Assembly (NCBI RefSeq): GCF_005166025.1
Contig: NZ_CP028923.1
Location: forward strand, 2,916,001-2,980,000
From: Mangrovivirga cuniculi
GTDB taxonomy: Bacteria > Bacteroidota > Bacteroidia > Cytophagales > Cyclobacteriaceae
Reading direction: 5' to 3'
DNA: 64,000 nucleotides
The notes beneath the pieces are model-generated. The model did not search any database. It saw only the letters and a list, made by a program, of their open reading frames with translations, and was not told the DNA's origin. Positions 8,481 through 15,762 of this stretch are shown here, piece by piece (the first letter of the stretch is position 1; each line of letters begins with the position of its first letter). Position numbers and translations under genes: made by a program.

Positions 8481-8849
8481 ATGGAGAAAGATCTTAAAAA
8501 AAATATAATTCGGATATTCTGCGACATAAGTATTCTTTTGTGCGGTTTATGGATTATCAATATTCTATTATTAGATGTGGAATCACACTATCTGGCTCCC
8601 TTATCTATTCTTATTATCCTCCCTTTAATAATATCACTTACTTTACTAAAGAACAGCATATTCAATTTAAATAAATCACCAATTATAAAACTCCTTAACA
8701 TACTTGGGGGATTCATAATGACACTCCCATTAATCCTTTTTGTTTTTGGGAAATTAGGTAGATTTGATTGGTGGACTTTTGCGATGGTAGGGATTGCTCA
8801 AATATTTTTAATTGGACAATCAATATATTTATTTTTAAGTAAAAAATGA
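8481..8849 (+). CDS. Small membrane protein, cassette 5
   Basis: A 122-residue protein with about four hydrophobic spans (IIRIFCDISILLCGLWIINIL, LAPLSILIILPLIISLTL, LLNILGGFIMTLPLILFVFG, FAMVGIAQIFLIGQSIYLFL), so it is an inner-membrane protein. No family was recognised. ATG at 8481 is preferred over the TTG three codons upstream. An untranslated leader of about 130 bp separates it from the recombination box, longer than in other cassettes, which may hold its own promoter. Confidence 0.6.
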   Translation: MEKDLKKNIIRIFCDISILLCGLWIINILLLDVESHYLAPLSILIILPLIISLTLLKNSIFNLNKSPIIKLLNILGGFIMTLPLILFVFGKLGRFDWWTFAMVGIAQIFLIGQSIYLFLSKK

Positions 8850-8850
8850 T

Positions 8851-8975
8851 GAGCATAACAGCACCTATATGCCACCGTTTTGTTTTTCAGTTGCGGCTAT
8901 TATCTTTGGGTGTCAGCTATGCGTTTTTTAAGTAGCCGTAGGTTTCGGCGGACACATAGCCTTGACGTTATGCTC
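8851..8975 (+). repeat. attC-like site ending cassette 5, family B
   Basis: The left box GAGCATAAC exactly complements the cassette 5 start GTTATGCTC. The apical text and right half are nearly identical to the site at 7489-7615. The right end again reads GTTATGCTC and opens cassette 6. Confidence 0.88.
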
Positions 8976-8984
8976 AATGAAATA

Positions 8985-9467
8985 ATGGATCAAGAAAAAC
9001 ATCTAACAAGCATAGTAGGATACCTAAGTGATTTCTTTGGAGTATTATCTGACGGATATAACCCAACGATAATATGGTTAAATATAGATTTAGAAAACAA
9101 ACCTAACCCATCAGATTTATTTAAAGAACATTGGATAGGAGAAAATTCAATGGAAAATATTTTAGAAACTAAGACTGAACTTAAAAACAATTTTGAATCA
9201 CATCTGAATCGCTATTTTGAATGGTCATTAGAACATCTTAAACTTGATAATAAAGCACCTGATATTTTCAAATCTGAATATCATTTAGAAAACTTGAACG
9301 AACTAATTAATAAGGTGAAATTGGAGATTCTTGAATACTTTGGAGAGAAAAAGTTAACCCTTACTGAATATACTATTGACAGTATTGATGGAAGCATAGT
9401 CAAATATCTATTTATAGACTTTGAAGATGGGAGTGCTCATTTCGCCTTTGGGAATTATGTACATTAA
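8985..9467 (+). CDS. Hypothetical cytoplasmic protein, cassette 6
   Basis: A soluble, acidic 160-residue protein with no signal peptide or membrane span. It is mainly helical in appearance and ends in a beta-rich segment (IVKYLFIDFEDGSAHFAFGN). No family was recognised. The frame is open upstream through the attC site, but translation from there would encode the palindrome. The first ATG inside the cassette is part of the recombination box itself (GTTATGC, 8970); ATG at 8985 is chosen. Confidence 0.6.
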   Translation: MDQEKHLTSIVGYLSDFFGVLSDGYNPTIIWLNIDLENKPNPSDLFKEHWIGENSMENILETKTELKNNFESHLNRYFEWSLEHLKLDNKAPDIFKSEYHLENLNELINKVKLEILEYFGEKKLTLTEYTIDSIDGSIVKYLFIDFEDGSAHFAFGNYVH

Positions 9468-9470
9468 AAA

Positions 9471-9670
9471 GAGCATAACACGGTATATAGCAAATAGGGC
9501 GTTCAGTGGTTAACGAAAATTCTCTATTATTTACAACCACCGCCAAATCGTTGATTTGGCTTTTAAGAATGAATAAATTAAAAACAAAATACAACGTTTT
9601 GGCTCAGTGGAGACTTGAAAGTTTATTGCTTTCTACTGCCCTACTTGCCATATACTAAACGTTGATTTCC
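9471..9670 (+). repeat. attC-like site ending cassette 6, long form with apical sub-hairpin
   Basis: The left box GAGCATAAC exactly complements the cassette 6 start. Arms tatatagcaaatagggc and gccctacttgccatata pair. The apex carries its own hairpin, gccaaatc-gtt-gatttggc (9542-9560). About 200 bp; the right end GTTGATT opens cassette 7. Confidence 0.87.
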
Positions 9671-9676
9671 ATTAGG

Positions 9677-10270
9677 ATGAATAATATCGAATCACTAAAT
9701 ATAGAATTAAAAAACAAAGGATTAATTCAAACACGGAATATGGATCCTTTAGAAGTATTGGTGAATACAAATGTTTCTTCAAAACCTTATCAAACCATCC
9801 TGATAGAATTTATTGATTTATTATCAGGGAATGAATTAGAAATGGTAATTAGGGCTTTACCAGAAAAGGGGATTAAAGGAGTTTCTAAGAAATTAATAGA
9901 TATTCTTAATAATTCGAACAATTATCCCAATTTGGATTTATGGACAGTTGGTAATGCCTTAAATATCATTGATGATAAATCTGTTTATAATGATATTCTT
10001 AAAATTTGTAGGAATAAGGATATCGGAATGGCTAGGCAAATGTTAATGAGTACTTTAAGAAAAATCAACACCGAAGAATCTTTTAATATATTAATAGAGT
10101 CTTTGCAAGATGAGTCTATTAGAGGTCATGCAATTGAGGAATTAGGTAAATGGGGAGATATCAGAGCAATTGAACCAATTCAAAATACAGAGGTTAAAAA
10201 GGGACTTTATGAAGCAAGGATAAAGAATAAAACAATTAAAAAACTGAAACAGGCAATCAACAATAGCTAA
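9677..10270 (+). CDS. HEAT-repeat-like protein, cassette 7
   Basis: A soluble, helical protein of 197 residues. The C-terminal half has HEAT-like spacing: paired helices with ESFNILIESLQDESIRGHAIEELGKWGDIRAIEPI style motifs (Gly-Asp-x-Arg-Ala-x-x-Pro-Ile), typical of bacterial HEAT or PBS-lyase-like scaffolds that bind proteins. No catalytic motif is seen. ATG at 9677 is 16 bp after the recombination box. The last codons overlap the left box of its attC (AATCAAC, 10255-10261), so attC supplies the C-terminal residues INNS. Confidence 0.65.
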   Translation: MNNIESLNIELKNKGLIQTRNMDPLEVLVNTNVSSKPYQTILIEFIDLLSGNELEMVIRALPEKGIKGVSKKLIDILNNSNNYPNLDLWTVGNALNIIDDKSVYNDILKICRNKDIGMARQMLMSTLRKINTEESFNILIESLQDESIRGHAIEELGKWGDIRAIEPIQNTEVKKGLYEARIKNKTIKKLKQAINNS

Positions 10271-10326
10271 GAGTCATCCCCCACCCCGAGGGATGGGGTT
10301 CGCCGCTTAGCTTTTACGTTGCCAGC
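10255..10326 (+). repeat. attC-like site ending cassette 7, family C
   Basis: The left box AATCAAC complements seven bases of the cassette 7 start GTTGATT. Arms agctaag and cttagct pair, with the same accccgagggatggggt apex as 8278-8352. The right end GTTGCCAGC opens cassette 8. The left box lies inside the preceding coding sequence. Confidence 0.85.
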
Positions 10327-10339
10327 AATGCAAAGAGAC

Positions 10340-10834
10340 ATGAGAGTTCCAATAAACATATTGATATTTATTCTACTTGGTATTGGATTAAATTTAATAG
10401 CACAGGATAAAGAGCCGAATAAACTAGAAATGAATAATTTTCAGATTCTAGAAAATGCGGATATTAGAATAATAAATATTGACACTTTGTTCAATGATTC
10501 AACAGGTCTTGAGCGAATTATCGGATATGATAAGAACAACAAGATTGTGAAAATTACTTCTTTAAATAAGTATTCAAGCCTTGGATTAATGGGTAAAAGA
10601 ATAGAGGTTTATAACATAGCCGAGAAAAAGGTTTTAGAGCAAAGTTTTGACTATAAAGGGATTTTATGGCATCAATATATTTACGAATATGACTCATTGA
10701 ATCGGATAATAGCGAAAGAAGGATTTAGCTCAGGAGAATTAGGACATCGGATTGAATATATTTATAAGGCAGATACAATGGTCGGAGAAAATGAGTATAG
10801 AAATGGACAATTGGTTAACTCGAAAACATATTAA
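10340..10834 (+). CDS. Secreted repeat-like protein, cassette 8 (first gene)
   Basis: A 164-residue protein with an N-terminal signal peptide (MRVPINILIFILLGIGLNLIAQ). The mature part ends in antidiparallel-strand-like motifs of the toxin_15/MORN-like kind (YEYDSLNRIIAKEGFSSGELGHRIEYIYKAD). The C-terminal segment is clearly related to the broken protein of cassette 14 (15271-15715): both contain a GFGSGE/GFSSGE turn followed by I.YFY/IEYIY. An ATG 12 bp upstream (10328) is an alternative start. Function unknown; probably exported to the periplasm. Confidence 0.6.
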   Translation: MRVPINILIFILLGIGLNLIAQDKEPNKLEMNNFQILENADIRIINIDTLFNDSTGLERIIGYDKNNKIVKITSLNKYSSLGLMGKRIEVYNIAEKKVLEQSFDYKGILWHQYIYEYDSLNRIIAKEGFSSGELGHRIEYIYKADTMVGENEYRNGQLVNSKTY

Positions 10835-10836
10835 CA

Positions 10837-11109
10837 ATGATTAAGAAATTCATAACTGGTACACTATTGTCTGTTTTGGTATTCTTTTCAATTTCGTTCA
10901 TAACCATCTTGACTCAAATAAATTCACCTCTTCATAGATACGAAAGCTTTGACCATAAAATAGGTTTCCCGTTTAACTACTATCATGAATTTATAGTAGA
11001 TTGTCCAATCCCAAATTCAGGTTGGAATATTAATAACCTGATTATTGATTGTTTAATAACGTGGATTATTGTAACTGGATTATATTTGATAATAAAACAT
11101 GAGAAATAA
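10837..11109 (+). CDS. Small membrane protein, cassette 8 (second gene)
   Basis: A 90-residue protein with two hydrophobic spans, one at residues 5-28 (FITGTLLSVLVFFSISFITIL) and one near the C-terminus (LIIDCLITWIIVTGLYLII). The loop between them contains two cysteines (DCPIP, DCLIT). It starts two bases after the previous stop and shares the cassette with that gene, so the two are probably co-transcribed. No family was recognised. Confidence 0.55.
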   Translation: MIKKFITGTLLSVLVFFSISFITILTQINSPLHRYESFDHKIGFPFNYYHEFIVDCPIPNSGWNINNLIIDCLITWIIVTGLYLIIKHEK

Positions 11110-11115
11110 AGCACA

Positions 11116-11297
11116 TGCTGGCAACACTAAATATAAGCAATAGCGGTTTCTGTGTGTGCTCGAGCGGTGGTGGTTTTAATCAGCCCCGCCAAATCTGCCG
11201 ATTTGACTATTTAATTAAGGTGCAGCTTTGGCTACTTTGTAACTTGATACGAAACCGCTTTAAAGCCCGCTCTGCTCATATTATTACCGTTATGCAC
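11116..11297 (+). repeat. attC-like site ending cassette 8, long form
   Basis: The left box TGCTGGCAAC exactly complements the cassette 8 start GTTGCCAGCA. Arms tagcggtttc / gaaaccgcttt and taaatataagc / gctcatattatta pair. The apex holds a sub-hairpin caaatc-tgcc-gatttg (11190-11205). The right end GTTATGCAC opens cassette 9. A short frame that runs through the site is not a gene. Confidence 0.87.
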
Positions 11298-11305
11298 AAC
11301 ATGCT

Positions 11306-12304
11306 ATGAAATCATTAAATTTAAAGCTGAGTCAAAAGATTCCAGATATTAAAAGTATCAGACTCTATGATGAGAATTTATGGGTTCATTATAATAATGG
11401 AGATCTAAGTTTGCTGAGTTTGAGTGGTTCACTTAACAAACACTTGTCTGATGTAGAATATTATGAAAAGTATGACAATAAAATATTCTACCAAAGCAAA
11501 AATCTGGAATCACTAAAATCTATTAACATAAAGACTTTAGAACGGAACGAAATAGAAGGGGAATTTTCACTTCTTGGATGTAATGTCTATGGACAGAATT
11601 TTTTCTACGTATTAAGCTTAGATTCATCTAAAACCAAGGTGCTTTCTGTTTTAAGTAAAGATTTAGTATTTCACAAACATATTCCTGGAGATTCAATTCC
11701 TGTATCAGAATTTGAAAATGGAATGATCTATTCTAAAAAAGGTGGTTTATCTTTTCTAAATATTGAAACAATGAGTACTGAATGGTATTTTGAGTTTTCA
11801 GAAAACGAAAAGTTTCAAAAATACCCTAATCAATTTCTAATTTCAGGAACCAACTTAATACTAAACATTAGTAAAAAATCTGGATTCGATACATCTCATT
11901 CACTATTAGCAATTGACTTAAAAAAAGGAGTCAAGAAATGGGTCCGTGATATTCCTTGGCTATTTTTTCAAGACAAGAACCGAATCTTTATTATTCAAGA
12001 CAACAAATTAGTAGAAATAGATCCTGAAACAGGTAATGAAATTAATTCCTTGAAATTTAATTCTAAATCAAATTTTTCAATACCACTTACCAGTATTAAA
12101 AACGACAAATTAAACGCTTTTAGCAGATTTGATAAAAACCATTACAAAGACGAAATCCATTCAATTTCTCTGAATAACATGACTTACGAAGCGATTTACC
12201 AATTGGACAACATTGAAACATACAATTTCAAAAGTCCAATTATTGCTATGGATAAGGTATTTCTACACGAAACATTTACAAATCAACTTTTCGTTTATGA
12301 ATGA
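11306..12304 (+). CDS. Beta-propeller-like (PQQ-like repeat) protein, cassette 9
   Basis: A 332-residue protein without a signal peptide. It is made of repeated four-strand segments with PQQ-like phrases (GGLSFLNIETMSTEWYFEF, SLLAIDLKKGVKKWVRDI, NKLVEIDPETGNEINSLKF), which fit a cytoplasmic beta-propeller. No active-site motif is present, so a binding or sensor role is inferred. ATG at 11306 lies 17 bp after the cassette start. It is the only gene in its cassette. Confidence 0.65.
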   Translation: MKSLNLKLSQKIPDIKSIRLYDENLWVHYNNGDLSLLSLSGSLNKHLSDVEYYEKYDNKIFYQSKNLESLKSINIKTLERNEIEGEFSLLGCNVYGQNFFYVLSLDSSKTKVLSVLSKDLVFHKHIPGDSIPVSEFENGMIYSKKGGLSFLNIETMSTEWYFEFSENEKFQKYPNQFLISGTNLILNISKKSGFDTSHSLLAIDLKKGVKKWVRDIPWLFFQDKNRIFIIQDNKLVEIDPETGNEINSLKFNSKSNFSIPLTSIKNDKLNAFSRFDKNHYKDEIHSISLNNMTYEAIYQLDNIETYNFKSPIIAMDKVFLHETFTNQLFVYE

Positions 12305-12307
12305 AAA

Positions 12308-12507
12308 GTGCATAACACGCTGTATATTTCATGGCTGGTTAGTGGTTTCAGAGGCTTTGGTTCTTCGTAGAAATCCCGTCAATCTGCAAGATTGACTAGC
12401 TTTGGAGGATAAATTTAGGAAGTCAATCTTGCAGATTGACTCAGTGTTAAACCGAAATTTCACTACCTTTAATTCAGCCACGAAACATACAGTAATCGTT
12501 ATGCCAA
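12308..12507 (+). repeat. attC-like site ending cassette 9, nested palindromes
   Basis: The left box GTGCATAAC exactly complements the cassette 9 start GTTATGCAC. Inside the site a 19-base palindromic segment (12378-12396) recurs as its exact reverse complement at 12422-12440; each copy is itself a hairpin (gtcaatc / gattgac). About 200 bp; the right end GTTATGCCAA opens cassette 10. Confidence 0.88.
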
Positions 12508-12521
12508 ATTAAACTCAATTA

Positions 12522-12968
12522 ATGGACACAAGAGTAAGATTATCATCAAACAATAAATTTCTAAATATATTTACCCCATTGTCATTATCAATATTTTTTA
12601 TCTTTTACATTATAGAATTCAGTGAAGAATTAAAAACTGGGACCCCTTTAGTTGTAACAATAATAATTGGGATAATTCTGTTATTAACTATAATCAATGG
12701 ATTTAAGGACAATAATGAAATTTACTATGATACTGATTACCTTTATATAACAAGAAATAAAGAGACCATTCAAATACCAATTAATAATGTACAGAATATT
12801 AATTGGACTACTAGGAAGCAAAAAATTTTGGGTATATTTTTATTTTACTTGTATGAAATTAATTATTTGAACAACAATGGAATTAATTCTGAAATCTCAT
12901 TTTGGATTGGATCAGACTCTTCAAAAATTGATGATTTTAGAAACACAATATTGAATAGGAAAAAATAA
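12522..12968 (+). CDS. Membrane protein with PH-like C-terminal part, cassette 10
   Basis: A 148-residue protein. Two membrane spans occur at about residues 14-32 and 41-58. The cytoplasmic C-terminal part (EIYYDTDYLYITRNKETIQIPINNVQNINW...) has strand order and spacing like small bacterial PH or YdbT-type domains. That assignment is tentative. Architecture is comparable to the outlying-cassette protein at 30806-31348 (two spans, then a strand-rich tail with a similar IQ/IPINNV-like pattern). Function unknown. Confidence 0.55.
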   Translation: MDTRVRLSSNNKFLNIFTPLSLSIFFIFYIIEFSEELKTGTPLVVTIIIGIILLLTIINGFKDNNEIYYDTDYLYITRNKETIQIPINNVQNINWTTRKQKILGIFLFYLYEINYLNNNGINSEISFWIGSDSSKIDDFRNTILNRKK

Positions 12969-12974
12969 ACAACC

Positions 12975-13112
12975 TTGGCATAACAGCATGTATGCAGTTA
13001 TGACGGCAGTAGAGTTAGCTCAAGCGACGGATTCTCGCTGGATTTCAATGTCCTATCGGACGCGAAATCGGCACGATAATCCGCCTCAACTCATACATCG
13101 AACGTTATGGGC
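12975..13112 (+). repeat. attC-like site ending cassette 10, family D
   Basis: The left box TTGGCATAAC exactly complements the cassette 10 start GTTATGCCAA. Arms gcatgtatgcagtt / ctcatacatc pair, and the apex includes ggattctcgctggattt and cgcgaaatcggcacg. The right end GTTATGGGC opens cassette 11. It is closely related to 15114-15250. Confidence 0.88.
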
Positions 13113-13125
13113 AAGCTAAAATAAA

Positions 13126-13578
13126 ATGAAACAGCTTCTAATTTCAATTATCATTATCATCACCTTAACCGGCTGTTCATACAATACAGACTTTTATATT
13201 TTTAACAACTCCGAACAGCCTTTACATGTGGAATATCAAACAAAAGAACATTCCAACTCCGAACCATTTGTAACGGACCCAAGAATTGTAGAATTTGATA
13301 AAGACATGAATATAATTGAAATAAAAAAAGCTTACGATTTCACATTTGAAAGTGAAACCAAAATAATTAGCTGTAAACTAAGTAGTGGTCAAGCATTGTG
13401 GATTGGACGTGATTTGAATTTTACATTAACAAATGAAGACGAAGCTAAAATATTGAAAGACAATATAAGGTATCTGAAATTACAGACTGATAATGAATTG
13501 ATAAATGCAACTGAAGAAAATATCTTAGATCTATTTAAAACTTTTGATATTCAAACAGTTGGTATAGAAATTAAATAA
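13126..13578 (+). CDS. Lipoprotein of unknown function, cassette 11
   Basis: A 150-residue protein with a lipoprotein signal (MKQLLISIIIIITLTGC; lipobox LTGC, Cys17), so it is anchored in the cell envelope. The mature part has many short strand-like segments, including FYIFNNSEQPLHVEYQ near its start. No family was recognised. It is the only gene in its cassette, 14 bp after the start box. Confidence 0.6.
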   Translation: MKQLLISIIIIITLTGCSYNTDFYIFNNSEQPLHVEYQTKEHSNSEPFVTDPRIVEFDKDMNIIEIKKAYDFTFESETKIISCKLSSGQALWIGRDLNFTLTNEDEAKILKDNIRYLKLQTDNELINATEENILDLFKTFDIQTVGIEIK

Positions 13579-13584
13579 AGCCAC

Positions 13585-13668
13585 CCCATAACAATGGCGA
13601 GCATCCACAGCCCCGCAAGGGCCAGTACACTGACCCAAACTGCACAAGCTAGCCTGGCCGTTACCAGC
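13585..13668 (+). repeat. attC-like site ending cassette 11
   Basis: The left box CCCATAAC complements the first eight bases of cassette 11, GTTATGGG. Arms aatggcgagc / gctagcctggc pair, with central gccccgcaagggcc. A short form of about 84 bp. The right end GTTACCAGC opens cassette 12. Confidence 0.83.
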
Positions 13669-13696
13669 AAGCTAAAAAGACGACACAACAGATAAA

Positions 13697-14353
13697 ATGA
13701 CACCTGAAGAATTTGCAAAGAATTTTTATTTAGAACGAAAATCCCTTGTGGACTTATATCTAAATTCAGACAGCGAAAGTGATGTTTCTAAACTGATTAA
13801 AGACTTAAAACTTGACGAGCAGAAGACTGAAAAAATTCGACAAATATTGAATGGCGTTCTAAGAGATGCATTTTATACAACTTTGTTAGGACTTGACGGT
13901 GAAGCTCAAATTGGAGAACGACAAGAAACATATAAAATTGAAGATGAAAACGGAAATGAATTGACAGGTGGTGAAATCGAAAGTTATGCTTGGGAATACT
14001 TCCACAACAACAAATTTGAGTCTGACCATTCAAAGGCTGACTTCATAGCAACATTAACATACAAGTCTACGGAACAAGGGGGACGAAAAACAGCAGCTAG
14101 ATCAGGTTATAGACCGCAGGTAAAATTTGATTTTGAAGAAATGCAGACTTCGGGTCAACAAACCTTTATTGATAGAGAACTTGTTTTTCCTGGCGACACA
14201 GTCGAAGCAGAAATAAACATTTTATCAGCAGACTTTTTCGAAAATAAACTGAGTGAGAATATGGAATTTGAATTTAGAGAAGGAGCGACTGTTATTGGAA
14301 CCGGAAGAATTAAGCAGATAATAAATGAAAAATTAAAAAAAGCCAGCAGGTAA
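13697..14353 (+). CDS. Protein with EF-Tu domain-3-like C-terminus, cassette 12
   Basis: A soluble 218-residue protein. The C-terminal ~90 residues carry the hallmarks of elongation factor Tu domain 3: a SGYRPQV strand, a VFPGDTVEAEINIL segment and an FEFREGATVIGTGRI strand, matching the RPQF, PGD and REGGRTVGAGV elements of EF-Tu. No GTPase domain is present. The N-terminal ~120 residues are helical with no recognised motif. In EF-Tu, domain 3 contacts tRNA and EF-Ts and is a target of inhibitors and antiphage proteases, so a decoy or regulatory role is possible but speculative. The stop codon lies in the attC left box. Confidence 0.65.
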   Translation: MTPEEFAKNFYLERKSLVDLYLNSDSESDVSKLIKDLKLDEQKTEKIRQILNGVLRDAFYTTLLGLDGEAQIGERQETYKIEDENGNELTGGEIESYAWEYFHNNKFESDHSKADFIATLTYKSTEQGGRKTAARSGYRPQVKFDFEEMQTSGQQTFIDRELVFPGDTVEAEINILSADFFENKLSENMEFEFREGATVIGTGRIKQIINEKLKKASR

Positions 14354-14479
14354 CACAGCATATAGCTTATGGCGGGTGAACGGCTGCCAGCAAGGTTTCG
14401 CTCCTTAGCTAGCATTGGTTTCGGCCGACAAGTAAGTGCTCCGAAACCGCCACAAGCCATATGCAAACCGTTAGGCTAC
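14346..14479 (+). repeat. attC-like site ending cassette 12
   Basis: The left box GCAGGTAAC matches the complement of the cassette 12 start GTTACCAGC at 8 of 9 bases. Arms gcatatagcttatggcgg / ccgccacaagccatatgc pair well. The right end GTTAGGCTAC opens cassette 13. The left box includes the stop codon of the preceding gene. Confidence 0.85.
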
Positions 14480-14541
14480 ATTAATTTTGACATAAGCAAC
14501 TATTTACTTATCTTTAACGTTAGTAACGAATAGAGTAAGCA

Positions 14542-14823
14542 TTGATAAAGACATTTGGAGATAAAGAAACTGAGAAAGTCTTTGATGGAGTAAGATCAAA
14601 AAAACTTCCAGAGGACATTCAAAGAATCGGCAGACGTAAGCTAAGAATGATTAACAACTCATTTTCAATAAATGATTTAAGAATTCCTCCTGCTAACAAA
14701 TTAGAAAAACTATCTGGTGATCTTAAAGATTATCATAGTATTAGAATTAATAAGCAGTGGAGAATAATTTTCAGATGGGAAAACAATGATGCTTTTGATG
14801 TTTCAATTGTTGATTATCATTAA
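14542..14823 (+). CDS. higB: HigB-type toxin (RelE superfamily), cassette 13
   Basis: A 93-residue RelE/HigB-family ribosome-dependent mRNA interferase. Visible features are the start MIKTFGDKETEKVFDG, the LEKLSGDLKDYHSIRINKQWRIIF core strand pair and the C-terminal VSIVDYH ending. It begins at TTG (14542) because no ATG precedes the conserved first residues. It comes two bases before the antitoxin gene, the toxin-first order of HigBA. Cassette-borne toxin-antitoxin pairs are known to stabilise large integrons. They usually carry their own promoter, which here would lie in the ~60 bp between the box GTTAGGCTAC and the start. Confidence 0.88.
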   Translation: MIKTFGDKETEKVFDGVRSKKLPEDIQRIGRRKLRMINNSFSINDLRIPPANKLEKLSGDLKDYHSIRINKQWRIIFRWENNDAFDVSIVDYH

Positions 14824-14825
14824 TT

Positions 14826-15122
14826 ATGAAAAAGCTACCTAATATACATCCTGGAGAAGTTCTTAAAGAAGAATTTTTAGAGCCTTTAAATATAAGTGCA
14901 TATAGATTATCAAAGGAAACTTTTATTCCTCAGACAAGAATAAGTGAAATTATTCATGGTAGAAGAAGAATCACTGCTGATACTGCACTAAGGTTTTCAA
15001 AGTTTTTTGGGACCTCAGCTAAATTCTGGATGGGGTTACAGGACGATTTTGATCTAGAAGAACAAAAAGAGAAATCAAAACAAGAAATACAGGACATTAA
15101 AAATTATAGTAACGTAGCCTAA
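14826..15122 (+). CDS. higA: HigA-type antitoxin, XRE-family regulator, cassette 13
   Basis: A 98-residue HigA antitoxin with a helix-turn-helix DNA-binding domain (PGEVLKEEFLEPLNISAYRLSKET...RISEIIHGRRRITADTALRFSKFFG, residues 9-70) followed by the FWMGLQDDFDLE segment typical of this family. It neutralises the adjacent HigB toxin and probably represses the operon. Its TAA stop (15120-15122) is part of the attC left box GTAGCCTAAC, so the end of the gene and the recombination site are fused. Confidence 0.88.
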   Translation: MKKLPNIHPGEVLKEEFLEPLNISAYRLSKETFIPQTRISEIIHGRRRITADTALRFSKFFGTSAKFWMGLQDDFDLEEQKEKSKQEIQDIKNYSNVA

Positions 15123-15250
15123 CAGCATGTATGCAGTTATGTCGGCAGTACTGCCAGGTCAGGCACCGGATTCTCGCTGGATTTCACTGTCCTATCGGAC
15201 GCGAAATCGGCACGATAATCCGCCACAAACTCATGCATCGGACGGTAGTA
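15114..15250 (+). repeat. attC-like site ending cassette 13, family D, decayed right box
   Basis: The left box GTAGCCTAAC exactly complements the cassette 13 start. The body closely matches the site at 12975-13112. The right box should read GTTGGTAGTAT, judged from the left box of cassette 14 (ATACTACCAAC), but reads gacGGTAGTAG: the core GTT is lost, so this junction is probably inactive. Confidence 0.8.
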
Positions 15251-15270
15251 GTAATATAGAGCTATAATAG

Positions 15271-15715
15271 ATGAGATTACTTTTATTAATTGGATTTTTT
15301 GCTTTTTATTCTAATTCCTATGCTCAGGATAAAGAAAATGGATCTTTATTTACTCGATTCGATTATTTCCATAGTGATATCATAAAAAATAGAATAAATG
15401 ATATTATCAAAATTGATTCAACGAAAAAGGCTTGTGAGATAATTTTCAATTCATATGATAAAAATGACATTTTAGTGTCTCAGTTGAAATACAATCAATG
15501 TCAAAGCAACACAAAATTTGCCTATCATAGAAGGGAAATATATGACAAGAATGGAAAAATTCTTTTATAACAATAATGGACAAATAATAAAAAAATCTGG
15601 ATTTGGTTCAGGAGAAATCGGCTTAACTATCAAGTATTTCTATTCAGATAATGGAGAATTAATTGATAGAAAAGCTTTTAGAATTGGGACTGAAGTGAAG
15701 GATTACTATAAATAA
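15271..15715 (+). pseudogene. Secreted protein related to cassette 8, frameshifted, cassette 14
   Basis: A signal peptide (MRLLLLIGFFAFYSNSYAQ) begins a reading frame that stops at 15570. The continuation lies one frame over (from about 15555, NGQIIKKSGFGSGEIGLTIKYFY...) and ends at 15715. The break is in the A/T run aaaaattctttta near 15553-15565. Restored, the protein is about 147 residues and its C-terminal half resembles the cassette 8 protein (10340-10834). Both ends of the cassette are also damaged (see 15114-15250 and 15719-15743), which supports genuine decay over sequencing error. Confidence 0.65.
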
Positions 15716-15718
15716 ATA

Positions 15719-15743
15719 ATACTACCAACACTACGTTAGCAAG
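15719..15743 (+). repeat. Collapsed attC remnant between cassettes 14 and 15
   Basis: The left box ATACTACCAAC is followed after five bases (actac) by the right box GTTAGCAAGC, with no stem or loop between. The palindromic middle appears to have been deleted, leaving cassette 14 without a foldable site. Confidence 0.6.
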
Positions 15744-15762
15744 CATTAAAAAACACTCGCAG

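Noticed and set aside
8880-8984. N-terminal extension of the cassette 6 protein
   Set aside because: It translates the preceding attC site, which is non-coding by comparison with the sister site at 7489-7615.
10837-11109. Toxin-antitoxin assignment for the two genes of cassette 8
   Set aside because: Neither shows a known toxin or antitoxin motif; one is secreted and the other has two membrane spans.
11115-11309. Small open frame of 64 codons
   Set aside because: It lies almost wholly within the attC site ending cassette 8 and encodes the palindrome; no protein features.
12213-12395. Small open frame overlapping the end of the beta-propeller gene
   Set aside because: It is an alternative frame of the gene continuing into attC; no independent support.
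7060-15250. The repeated palindromes as a CRISPR array
   Set aside because: They are 70-200 bp, differ in sequence, are separated by genes of 0.5-2 kb, and have complementary end boxes; there are no uniform short repeats with spacers and no cas genes.
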